Under the pieces are notes generated by a model that was not told the DNA's origin, did no database searches, and saw only the letters and a program-made list of their open reading frames with translations. Shown here piece by piece: positions 9,628-19,500 of a stretch of DNA of 64,000 nucleotides (within the stretch, counting starts at the first letter, position 1; every line of letters begins with the position of its first letter). The position numbers and the translations under genes are program-made. The DNA is from Phytophthora sp. 'mugwort' (lineage: Eukaryota > Oomycota > Peronosporomycetes > Peronosporales > Peronosporaceae), in NCBI GenBank assembly GCA_033558025.1, contig JAUCEF010000014.1, positions 1,116,001 through 1,180,000 of the forward strand, read 5' to 3'.

Positions 9628-10345
9628 AAATCAGCTGGATTGATTACTTCATTAAAGTTATATCGTAGTTGACTTTTCAGGCTGTCTACAAGTAAGATTT
9701 GACCTCTGCCTCGTGATATTGTTGCATTATAGGCAATCATAATTTTTTGTCGTCTATGCCATCTAAATTGAAATCACGGACAATCACTTGCAAGTCCCTC
9801 TTACAATTTCCTCGTAGAATAGCAACAATTTCACTGTTCAAGCGAATCATCTTGTCAGTTGCAAAGTATCTGTCGGTGCTCAACTTGAAATGACGTCCTC
9901 GAGTAAAGTAATGCTAACAAAATATATGCTTCTGGAGTAGCTTGTCGTTGCTGTAGTTGTTTATAATAACAAGCTCAGTTTATTGGAGATGATGGGTCTA
10001 TGACGTACTTGATCAACTTCGGAGGTGTATCTGGGGCAGCAAAAGTAATGAAATCTTCAAGCTTCTCGCGGAGGTACTCATACAGTTCTTGATGTGGATT
10101 ACGAACAGTAATCGTTAAATGGGTAAATAAGTGGGGAGAATGCTTGAGCATGAACATACATAGATTGTTCTTCCCACTGAATGATGGTCCACGGACAACC
10201 ACTTTAAATAGCTTTTGATGCCAAGCGCAGAAATATCGCCCATTCCGGCAGACTTGAACTTTTTCGGCAACGAAGCACCAAAATATCGCTCATGGTCGCG
10301 TCTTTTAATCGTTGGATCTATATAGATTGAGATAAAAACAAACAT
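9624..10345 (-). pseudogene. FtsK/A32-type DNA packaging ATPase
   Basis: Reads leftward from ATG at 10345 to TAA at 9624, about 240 codons. An N-terminal segment (IKRRDHERYFG, ISALGIKSY) leads into VVRGPSFSGKNNL, a Walker A-type loop, then ITVRNPHQELYEYL. Downstream frames carry MIRLNSEIVAILRGNCKRDL and YNATISRGRGQILLVDSL, which fit the sensor and C-terminal parts of A32-like ATPases. The family pumps genomic DNA into preformed capsids. The P-loop reads GKN instead of the usual GK[S/T], which would weaken nucleotide binding. At least three frame changes interrupt it. The start codon overlaps that of the divergent fibre gene in a CATG, and the stop overlaps that of the nuclease in a TTAA. Confidence 0.72.
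10317..10326. promoter_or_regulatory. Second TCTATATAGA palindrome, upstream of the fibre gene
   Basis: Identical to the 10-mer at 7205-7214, ending 17 bases before the fibre ATG at 10344. It could serve as a symmetric TATA-type element. Only the sequence match is seen. Confidence 0.3.
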
Positions 10346-11931
10346 GAGTTTTGGTATTAGCAGACTTTATACATTTGCAAGAATGATTACCGACTAACGT
10401 ACATTGCCGGTATTACTCCTGGAACGGCAACACAAGGTGTAGCGCTTGTACCGGGTACAAACAAAGATGTTGGTGGTATTGGGGCACTATCTTGTACCAG
10501 TCTAACTGTGAATCTGCTCCTGACTACGTCATGGGCATCACTCAGGTACACCTGCTGATAGCAAACACTCGTACTTGGCTCGACGAGTTCATGCACAAAT
10601 ATCTACTCAATGACAGTCGACTCTGCCGGAACAGAGTTGGATGTACCTACTCCTAAATTCGGTGGAATCACACACACTAAATTAAAGATAGTACGTCAGC
10701 ATCACAGAGGGAGGTGCTATCGCATCGAAAGCAGTCGTCTTATACTCTACTAAAGCTTACAGTGGGATGCGTAATCTAACGTGTTCAGGTACTGTAACGG
10801 CTTCTACTTGGTTAGCTTTACCTACATTGACATGCGATACAATCAGTAAATCCGGGACTCAAATCATGAATGCAACGACTCTAAACCTGAACCCAACGAC
10901 ATTTCAGTTAAGAGGTACTACAATCGCCACATCAGCCACTGAGCTTAACTACCTATCCACAATATCTCCTGGAACAGTAGGCAACAGCAAAGCTATGGTC
11001 GTGAATTCACTTGCAGTATTGTTGGACCCCAATGCACTGTCTGCTGTTAGCGTAAGTACGAGCGGTAATATTTACGGCGGGTGGATTGCTTAATGGACTC
11101 TTGGGGTACGGTAACCAAACGGCGATAACGACACTAGGAGTTCTAACGGAGCTTGGGATAAACTCCTCGCTATCTACTGAGAATTTTGTTATTAAAGGAT
11201 CGGGCTGTTCGTACCTGGACGGTTCATATACCCGAAAATCTTAACAATTGAGGTGAATAACGGCAGTTTGGGGAATTCAACGAACGCCTCATGGACTGGA
11301 AACATAAAGCCTAACCATCTTCGATTTGGTACAGGTAACTCAACTCAAATGGTACTAAAAGCATCAGGACGGCTTGGTATTGGAAAGTATCTCCGGCTGC
11401 CGACGTTCATTGTACGAATCAATCATGCTTGGGGAGCGGGAGGGACTACGTATATCGGATTCGCACGAGTAATGGTACTGTTGATTCAGCATTGGGTCCA
11501 ATTACATATTCAACTAGGGGAGCGATATTTGCGGATACGTTAGTTGCGACGCCATTGTCATGAGCAGTGATAGATGATTGAAGCGAGATATCGAGGATGT
11601 GTCGATCTCATGCATCCAACCGCTCTTTTATGATGGAACCCGAGTGAAAACTATCACTGGAATCAAACCCGACCAGTATGAAGAACTAGGGCTTATAGCT
11701 CAAACAGTTCTGGGTCTCGGATACATCGATCTGATTGAAATGCATCCTGATGATGATACAAATATAAAGGCGTCATCTGATCCAGTCTTAGAACCAGAAG
11801 GGGTCAAGCTAACAAATTACCCTCGCTTAGCCGCGTACAACATGAGAATGATACTGCATCTTTTGGGTGAGATTGAAGATCTGAAATCAAAAGTTAATGA
11901 ACTGCGAAGAACTATCGGCGGTAATACATAG
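10344..11931 (+). pseudogene. Tail-fibre-like protein with S74 intramolecular chaperone domain
   Basis: Starts MSFGISRLYTF at 10344. A shifted frame then reads LTYIAGITPGTATQGVALVP (about 10395-10455), and a second copy reads ATELNYLSTISPGTVGNSK near 10935-10995. These are the 'ELNYLDGITPGTA..SKA' repeats of fibre shafts in phages and some protist viruses. From 11563 the frame reads SSDR-stop-LKRDIEDV, then GLIAQTVLGLGYIDLIEM, and ends in a coiled coil (LLGEIEDLKSKVNELRR). This matches the S74 chaperone, which trimerises fibres and then cuts itself off at a Ser-Asp site. The Ser-Asp pair is present, but an in-frame TGA (11575) follows it. Several shifts break the shaft. The expected role is host-cell attachment. 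Confidence 0.75.
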
Positions 11932-11932
11932 A

Positions 11933-12103
11933 ATGGGTTGTAGACCGAGCAAGGAACTAAAACCATACTTAAGCTCAGATGATCCAGCTCAGATCATTGG
12001 TTCAACGCAGCTACAAGTTGAGAAAATTATTATTCTTGGTGACAGTGTGTTTCTGCCCACTCAAGTCCAGATGGCCAGTCTGCAATACTTAAGATTAGTA
12101 TAA
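11933..12103 (+). CDS. Small protein with N-terminal MGC lipidation motif
   Basis: A 56-residue frame starts one base after the fibre stop codon. It begins MGCRPSKEL, which fits an N-myristoylation signal (Gly2, Ser6, Lys7) with a neighbouring Cys3 suited to palmitoylation. The rest is hydrophilic then mildly hydrophobic (VEKIIILGDSVFL) with no transmembrane span. Its position directly behind the fibre gene suggests co-expression and perhaps a membrane-linked virion or exit function. No homologue is recognised, and small size means it could be spurious. Confidence 0.4.
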   Translation: MGCRPSKELKPYLSSDDPAQIIGSTQLQVEKIIILGDSVFLPTQVQMASLQYLRLV

Positions 12104-12180
12104 GCAACAACAAATCAACGTTTATCGAGGATATCGAAATAAACTGGTAGGAAATGGAATAAGTTAGATGGCAAACTTTC

Positions 12181-12426
12181 TTACAGTTTCGTATTTTTCC
12201 TTGGTTGGTAAGCCCATACTCCCCCACCTTGAGTCTGAGTCGATGCATCCACCTTCTTGTTAGTTTTGTCTAAATCGGTTGCCCACACAGCTGCCTGTGT
12301 TTTCTGAGGTCGATCGTTGATGATTAAATTCTTCATGATAGCTTTAGGTTCAGCAACATTGAGATCAGCGTTATCACCGTAGCTGCCGCCAGAACTTGAA
12401 ATAACGCACGGGTTGAAGGAAAACAT
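12181..12426 (-). CDS. Unrecognised small protein of Polinton-like element
   Basis: An 81-residue frame starting MFSFNPCVISSSGGSYGD. It is polar, rich in Asn, Asp, Lys and Gln, with a Gly-rich turn (TQGGGVWAYQP) and no membrane segment. It begins 9 bases after the stop of the next upstream gene on the same strand, which fits a compact viral transcription unit. No family recognised. It is short but unbroken, unlike most neighbours. Confidence 0.45.
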   Translation of the reverse strand: MFSFNPCVISSSGGSYGDNADLNVAEPKAIMKNLIINDRPQKTQAAVWATDLDKTNKKVDASTQTQGGGVWAYQPRKNTKL

Positions 12427-12435
12427 GATCTCTAA

Positions 12436-13316
12436 CTATAGTTGGCGAGTAATAATATCTCTAATTTTTTGGTTATCATTGATAAGTTGATTGCTGTACA
12501 TATCTACCGTGAGAGACTTTAGCTGCTTTATGATGCTTGGAGCATCATTGCCTAATTCAAGCTCTCCTTTAATCTTATCATACTCGGCTCGAAAAGGCGG
12601 CAGCGGACCCTCAAGCTTATCTGTGGAAATTACACTGGAGATGGGTGATAGCAAGGATCTCCTTGAACATAATTTTGACGTTGATGCTGAGCTTATCTTA
12701 AACAGCTTGGTCAATGTGCTGTATATATATACAAGGGATCTGATCATAGATTGAAGACTATCACTGGTCTGGCGTTTAGGACCGCACTTCCGGCGGTTAG
12801 GCTGAACAATTACGAGTGTTTTGGCATCCAAATCTGGAAAACGAATGTACTTGCTACCAAACTGGCGATAAATATACTCACTCGGTGTTGCCAATCTCTG
12901 AATCTCATTCAGGTTGTAGGTTCTACCGCGTCTGACTACTCCATCCAGTGGAACTACACCAGCGCCTCTTAGACCACAACCCTCCAATTTAGGCTCGGAG
13001 CCGCTGAGAGCGTCCGAATATCGCTTTGCTTTAGAATTGTATGCAGACTTCGTAGCTTTATGTGCCGATTGTGTAGCTTTTAAAGCTGACCGTAACGATT
13101 TTAAGTTTGACCACTTCACAGCTTCCTTAGCAGCTTCATATTTCGCTTCTGAGCCTCGCCATATGCTTGAAAAGCTGACTCAGCATCATCATGAATTTTC
13201 TGCAAGACGTCATCATTATCATCTGGCTCATCACTTTGCTTTTATACATCAGATGCAATGGGGCTGAAGATGACTTTACGAATAATATTGAGATTAGCAC
13301 TTACATTCTGAGCCAT
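12436..13316 (-). pseudogene. Unrecognised protein of Polinton-like element, frameshifted
   Basis: Starts MAQNVSANLNIIRKV at 13316, then has an in-frame stop after FSPIASDV, an acidic helical part (DDVLQKIHDDAESAFQAYGE) and a frame change near 13120. The open frame 12436-13119 follows. That part holds Lys/Ala helices (LKATQSAHKATKSAYNSKAK), a Gly-rich LRGAGVVPLDG, and a C-terminal helical region. LRGAG loosely resembles a viral-protease cleavage site. It is packed 7 bases behind the upstream gene. A virion-structural role is possible from its position, but nothing in the sequence identifies it. Confidence 0.45.
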
Positions 13317-13323
13317 TTTCAGT

Positions 13324-14247
13324 TCAGCTTTGGTTGCTGGGGCTTCGACATTGCTCGCAGTTTTTTGTGCAACTTCCAATCACTAAGCAGAGATAGAAAT
13401 GTATCCATCCACCGAATATTTTCAGTAAATCAGTTAATTCTTTTCCAAAAACAACCTTATGCTCTGAGTTTCTAAGTTTAAATATTGGTTTCCACCTGGA
13501 ACCCGTCATTGTAATTACAATTAGTCGAAGACGAACTCGGATTTGAATCCCCTCATCGAAAAGACGATTGTAGTACTCGGACAGAATTCTTTTAGCCTCA
13601 CTGTCTGGGAATGATAATGCATGATCCATGTCTTCATCTAATCCAGTTTTAACACCATGACGTGCTTCTCGGTCATCATCATCACCAGATGCCTCATATG
13701 ATTTAAAAGGTATTTCTACATCACTTGCTCCTACCATAGAAAGCTCTAACCTTCTGCTCTTGATCATTTCAAAAACGAAAAAAGACGGTCTTAAACTCAA
13801 TTGCCAATCAACATTGGCAGTCGCTGACTTATGCTTCAGGTTTGAATCTCTTCCATACACATCAATAGATCCCATTTTAGCCCAAACGTATTGTTTCAAG
13901 CCGCTTTTATCCGATTTGAACTTCTCCTTAAAAATCGGAGTGATACTTTTCTTCAGTCCATTAGATTCCAGCACTGCTGATGCTCTAATATAATCCAAAG
14001 CCGCTTTAACCGACTTTGCTCGTTGTCGGATGTTGTCGATCTATTTCCGACTGAATCGGATATCAGGTAGTCTCCAATCCTTAAGAACTACATCGAGGTC
14101 CTCTAAATCATCGCCTGCTAGCATCTTCTTCTCTAGACGTGTGAGAGTTCGCGCTTGATTTGCTTCACCACGCAAGGCTCCAACATCATCTATTGAATTG
14201 CTCTCACTATCATATAAGATATCTCTGAGTCTTGCTTCTGTAGCCAC
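13324..14247 (-). pseudogene. Unrecognised protein of Polinton-like element, one internal stop
   Basis: Starts MATEARLRDILYDSES at 14247. A single in-frame TAG at 14041 interrupts it, after which the same frame continues IDNIRQRAKSVKAALDYIRA to a stop at 13324, for about 307 codons. Features are a Lys-rich helical N-terminal half, an acidic GDDDDREARHG patch and mixed beta-like C-terminal half. The end has four Cys in a short stretch, which may reflect a late frameshift. No family recognised. It is followed closely by the gene starting at 13316. Confidence 0.45.
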
Positions 14248-14314
14248 ACAATTAATTGACTCATATTTTTGTATTTCTTGCCATTTCTAACAGAAATTAC
14301 TGACTCCTTGTCTC

Positions 14315-14710
14315 CTAGAAGGTATCTCGGATCATCTCTACCAGTTCTCCTTCGAATAGGGTGGATTTGGAGCGCAACCCAATTATGATTTTCTCCAAAA
14401 AGGTGTTTAATCCAAGACCTGGATTGAACTTGCTCTTCCGTATAAGCGGTCTTTCGCGAAAACCTTTAGTCGATGTTGAAGCATTAATCATTTGTGGAGA
14501 TTTGTATGTTATAACTCCAATATCAGCTGTATCGGGGCTTGCTTGAATTCCTGTATCAGTTGTATTGGAGCTTGCCTGTAATCCTCTATCAGTTGTGTTG
14601 GGACGAGCCTGTACACCACTATCAGTAGTATCGGGACAAGCGTGTACTTCACTATCAACCATATTTACTGTTGATACATCAGGGTTTGTCTGAGGGAATT
14701 CATCACTCAC
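14315..14710 (-). CDS. Unrecognised protein with 11-residue tandem repeats
   Basis: An unbroken 131-residue frame. The N-terminal half (residues 19-62) consists of four 11-residue repeats of the form D-x-G-[VIL]-Q-A-x-x-[ND]-T-[TA]. The C-terminal half is basic (FRERPLIRKSKFNPGLG) and ends in an amphipathic helix (FLEKIIIGLRSKSTLFEGEL). Low-complexity repeats of this type are seen in flexible linkers or surface proteins. Function is unknown. It sits between the integrase side and the unrecognised gene block, all on the minus strand. Confidence 0.5.
   Translation of the reverse strand: MSDEFPQTNPDVSTVNMVDSEVHACPDTTDSGVQARPNTTDRGLQASSNTTDTGIQASPDTADIGVITYKSPQMINASTSTKGFRERPLIRKSKFNPGLGLNTFLEKIIIGLRSKSTLFEGELVEMIRDTF
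14525..14656 (-). repeat. Four 33-bp coding tandem repeats
   Basis: Four consecutive 33-bp units encode 11 residues each with drifted sequence. The reading frame is kept through all units, so the array may have expanded by unequal exchange while the gene was under selection. Confidence 0.7.
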
Positions 14711-14814
14711 TGTTTTTTTAATGGCTCAGACGAATTTGTCTGAGCTGATGTGGAGATTTTTGAATTCAGTGTGCTGCTAGTGCTATCTACGGCGCTTACC
14801 CACGATGCACCTTC

Positions 14815-15246
14815 TTACATAACTTGCTTGGTTTTTGCTTGTTGAACACGTCGTTGAGATCGGTCGAGGAGCTCCTGTCGCTTTTGCTCTCTTTGAGCGA
14901 AGAATGAGAATGAAGGAAACATTGTGCCTATATCATGTGTATCATAAAAAATATGTGAAATTACCAGTAGCTCGGCATAACTGTCATGGCGAAATGTTTC
15001 ATGTGAATGACAGATATGATTTTGATTTAGTAAATTGAAATATCGATCCATGATGGAATGAAACGGAAAGCCAAAGATTGCTTCTAAGTCGCGCTGATAC
15101 TTACGATTTACTACCGTTTTACGAAAATTTGATATTGCATCGAGATTCATCAACTCGTTCGTGATTCTGCTTACTTCCGGAATGATCCACAACTTTCGCC
15201 GTAGCTTACCAAGCTCACGGTCTTTTTGTAAGCAGTTCTGGCACAT
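14815..15246 (-). CDS. Unrecognised 143-residue protein, Cys-pair N-terminus
   Basis: Unbroken frame starting MCQNCLQKDRELGKLRR. It has a CxxC pair at residues 2-5, a central region with DAISNFRKTVVNRKYQRDLE, several His (HICHSHETFRHD), and a basic helical end (REQKRQELLDRSQRRVQQ). The Cys/His content suggests possible metal binding. It lies just downstream of the integrase on the same strand. No family recognised. Confidence 0.45.
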   Translation of the reverse strand: MCQNCLQKDRELGKLRRKLWIIPEVSRITNELMNLDAISNFRKTVVNRKYQRDLEAIFGFPFHSIMDRYFNLLNQNHICHSHETFRHDSYAELLVISHIFYDTHDIGTMFPSFSFFAQREQKRQELLDRSQRRVQQAKTKQVM

Positions 15247-15367
15247 CCTTATGGGTTGGTGTCTCTATATCAAGTCAGATATTTAAAAAAAAATCTCAAT
15301 AAACTAGTAGAAGTAATATACTTGAGTCAAAGCTACAGAGGATGTCTCTATCAAATTTATTATTAAG

Positions 15368-16494
15368 CTAGTTATATCTCATTTTTTTAGTCAACCAATA
15401 CTCGTTTTGAAGAGTCGACCTCCTACTCTTATTGACTAATCTGAGATTATCTTGCGGCTCCCAGGAATCAGGTTCATTCCCAAAGCCATCGAACTAAGTG
15501 TTTGAACTTACCAGTTCGCATCTTTTTGTGATCTAAGATCTTCTCCGCTTCAAGGATATCGCCTCGATATTGTAGCATCAGTTGGCTTTGATTGAACCTT
15601 TTTGAGGTATTTGGAGCATTGTAAAGCGTGTGCCCATTTTCGAGCGGATTTGGACTCGATAACCGGCAATCCCTACCACTGAATATACAGCCTTGTTCCA
15701 AAGTGCAGCCTCCTTATATCAAACGTTCCCTGCTATAGCAATCCCAACGCTGAACTCGTTCTCAATCTTATCAGCTTCACCTTGGTTATGAGTCAGATCT
15801 GCCTCTATGACCTTCGCTTTGGCCGCGTTTGGTGTCATTCCAATAGATCTGTGGATAGTGCTGTTGTGGCTGCCAATAACGTCGCTGATTAGCTTTTGTG
15901 TAATCCGCTTAAAAGACATCTTGGTTAGTCTCTGCTTTATAGTTCAGTTGAATCTTTCAATTTTGCCCATAGTTCCATGATCGTCGGGCTCGTTGTTGAA
16001 ATGTTCAATCCTCTTGGCTAAAAACAAATCTTGTGCTTGAGCATTCATAAACTCACTACCATTATCGCTCGTTAAAATATCAACTCTGTCGATTCGAACA
16101 AACGCTTTGAGGGCTGTTAAAACAATAGGCGCAGTCTTATTCACCAAAACCTTTGCGTAGCCGATGCGGGAGTTGATATTGATAGCAGTCAGAATCGGTT
16201 GTTTCCCCCAGAAAGCAAGATCTATCTGACAGGAGTTGGGGTTATGAGAGGCAAACTTGAATCCATCATAGTGATTTTTTTGCTCTTGAAATCGCTGAAT
16301 ATCTGACTGAGTATCATACCAGTCCTTCACTTATTTTAACGTTATTTTAGGATCTAACTCTCGAGTTTTTGATAAAGCGCTTGAGCTCCAACATAACCAG
16401 TTTTGGGATTATAGTATAGTTTGCTCTGGACCTCATTGAGCTGTTCGCTCGCACTTGTGCGTGTGGTCAGCGACCTCACCCTCATTGTGTCCAT
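15368..16494 (-). pseudogene. Retroviral-type integrase with C-terminal chromodomain
   Basis: Reads leftward from ATG 16494 (MDTMRVRSL) to TAG 15368. The N-terminal region has SKLYYNPKTGYVGAQALYQK. The catalytic core shows the DDE triad: Asp in CQIDLAFW, Asp in DILTSDNGSEFMN, and Glu in GTMGKIERFN. The C-terminal part has ILEAEKILDHKKMRTGKFKH and, one frame later, DSWEPQDNLRLV, a clear chromodomain. Polinton integrases insert the element into host DNA. A chromodomain could steer insertion to marked chromatin, as proposed for chromoviral retrotransposons. Several stops and frameshifts break it (near 16330, 15940, 15710 and 15475). Confidence 0.85.
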
Positions 16495-16541
16495 GATTCA
16501 TATATAATATTCAGAAAAACATGTAATTGGTTGGAGAACCT

Positions 16542-19500
16542 CTAAATATCAAGTGGGACAGTACTAATTCTATCCTCGCTTATCGTAAGAATATGATAGG
16601 GCAGTTTTGGTTTGACTGTATGTGATGGTTGATTTAGTTTCTTTGACAGTCTAAAGCCCTTGTTAGTACCCTGAAGTGTGATACGGTCGTGAATTACTGA
16701 CTTAAATCCCAAGGGTTAAGTACATCTTCATTGCGACCACGACTCTGCTGCACATCCTTAGCTGAAACCTTCACCTTGTGTGACTCGTCTGGAAGATAGC
16801 AAATACAGTTCTTACTAAAACGTGAGACCATAGCACCGCTTGACCATTCATCCTTGAATAGACCAGGGATTCGACGGTCAAACTCAGCTACATCCGTGTT
16901 AGTCGCGCGGGATCCAATCGTACTTGTGCTGTTTGAAATGATCATGTAGCTCAGGCTTGATGCACTCCTGAAATGGATTATTGCAGCTGAAGGCGATGTA
17001 GGCAGAAACCGTATCCATCCCTTGATACTGGAAGTCGGATCGATCGAAATATAAGTCAATGCAATCGTACTAGAACTCAAGCATGCGCAGCTTAGCAAGC
17101 TGATAGATGGTAATGGACAAATGGATTGGATTCTTGTTATTGGGACGATGCTTCTTCATAGTTATCTCACAGGAATCTTTCAGCTCCTCTAATCCGTGAA
17201 ACGTGAAGTTCTCAATACGCGACTTGATCTTATCCTCATTCGACTCGTATTTGACCTGTTTGTGCTTGCTCATATCCATGCCCGATCGCCCAAACGCCGA
17301 GTTGCCAACCAGTTTCATCATCTCCGCAATCATAACATTACTCATATCATCACCACTTACACGGCGTGCGCTCGATATAGCCTCCATCAAGCGAGCAAAA
17401 ACCTTGTGAGCGCTGGCTTTAATGAAGATATAAGTTTGTGATTTCCATTCCGTGAGACAGATACCACTTGAATAGCGGAGTGTAAATCAGAATACTTTCT
17501 CCAAAGTAGCTTCCAATCAGCTTGCGAGCAGGCTGGGCTCGTTCGTTTCTCGTGCCTCGTTGTAACTACACATATGATCACCAATGACCTTCTCGTCAGT
17601 ACAGTCGTGTATTTTTGAAAATGGGAGTCATCTTACTAAAATACTCTTTCAAATGATCTGGAGTTCGAATACCACACTCAAGGAAGCAAAGATTTGTCGT
17701 CCTGGATGTCCTCAACAATATTTGGATAAGCTTCAATAGTGGTAAGGCGTCCGCAAGGCATGCTATTACCAAAGCCCAGAGGTATAGAGCATTAGCATCG
17801 TAGCCAATAATCTTTTTTACGATCTTACCGTCACGAATCTTAGTCTCGTTGTGTTTGGCGTAGCGATTATAGATGATTGATGGTCCGCCAGCAATCTTTG
17901 CCTTCATTTTACCGTAAATGTCCTTCTCCTCCGTGTCAATTGAATAAACAAGTCTGGATTGAACTCGAGCAGCTTTCTTGAATCTGGACCCCTTACGAGA
18001 TATGTCCTTGCGTGTGACGTTTCATTTACCACAAGAGATGAGGACATTACCGTCAATATGCCCCAATTTGTTATTGATATGGTCGGCTGAAGCAGTATCG
18101 ACAGTCAGCTGACCAGCATAGACCACCTAGATACTTTTGTTTTTTCATCAACGTGTTGAGGTGATCAAGGGTCTATTGAACCCACGCTTAACATCTACAT
18201 CCTGGTGCTTGTAGCCGATCATACGCTTAGCCGGGAATGTGAAAGCCTTTGTGGGCGTCTTTTAGGGTGTTGGAGCTCGTTGAAGCAAGTTTGATACATA
18301 ACCTTCTCCGAGAGCCCCGGAAGCCAGACACCATCAGCGAGCATGTCGAGATCAAAACGCTTAAGCAATTCATGCTGAGCCTCGATGGCCTTGATGAATG
18401 GTACCACATCTAAGTTATTGTACTCAATGAGTAAATCTTTGATAGACTTCATTTCATAGTGCTTCCACACAATAACTTTACTCGCTCGTAGTCAGCGCTG
18501 GTAATGCTGTTCCACGAAGCGCACTGTCGAATGCTTATTAGAGAGGGATGTTGGTCTCGTTGAGCACCTCGAAAGCTTTGATGCACTCGTATGCAAATAG
18601 GTCCTTGCCAAGAACACAGACATATTGAATCTTGTCATCAAACTTGTATCCACCGAGATATGTACTCTTAATCAAGATGATATCATATCGACCAGAGTTG
18701 AACACCAACACTGGTACTTGATCGAGCTGTCGCTTGATCTTGCCGTAATCAGACCTTCCTTCCCGAAGACAATTTTGCTATGGAGATCGAATAAACTGAC
18801 ATAAGTCCCATTCTTGAACCAACTATCAACGTCATTCATTGGATACTTCTTCCCTAGCTTTAATCCAGGGATCTCCATACCACTAAGCCGTGGTCTTTGA
18901 TGATCTTCTTGAGAAGTGGCTCATAATTTTCAACATTGTACTGCTGAATCTGTAAGCGACTTTGCTAATGTAATCAAACATCTCTTAGCAAAACTTTTGG
19001 CTCATCATTTACAAAGCATCGTACTTCCCGGAGAGACTGTCAGCTACTGATACGAAACAGGAATGTGCTCATTTGTGAAGATTATGCTTTTACCGTGCTG
19101 GATACCCGTCGGCTTCAGTATTGCCTCAAAATCATACACGATGAAGTGATCGATTTAGTGATCAATCTCCTTAATGGAGTACTTCGTTAGCAATGATTTA
19201 ATGGAGTTCTGAGGTGGTCTGTAGAAGTTGGTTCAGCTGGGAAACTCTCAATATTGACAAGCTCACATTAGTTTTCTTATGGTTGTTAAGCTTGTCAACG
19301 CTAATGAAGACCATTTCACACTTAGAGCATTAATATTTGCTTTGAAGCATATCGATACTCTTAATGTACAGAGCGTGGTTCTCATGAGATAGAATGGCCA
19401 GGCTTCAAACTCCTTGTCCGAGCGATGAATGCATTCAAGGTTTCCAGAGGAAACATCCATCTCATAAATATTGGTAGCGAGTTGGAAGCAGTCCTCAACC

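Noticed and set aside
14525..14656. Possible CRISPR-like array
   Set aside because: The repeats are contiguous, drifted, without unique spacers, and lie in frame inside a coding sequence of a eukaryotic element.
8255..17070. Internal TAG codons in several viral-element genes (minor capsid at 8255, gene at 14041, polymerase near 17067), suggesting TAG read as an amino acid
   Set aside because: Other genes of the element end at TAG at their expected C-termini (major capsid, fibre, integrase, polymerase), an internal TGA also occurs (11575), and frameshifts are common. Decay explains the pattern better than recoding.
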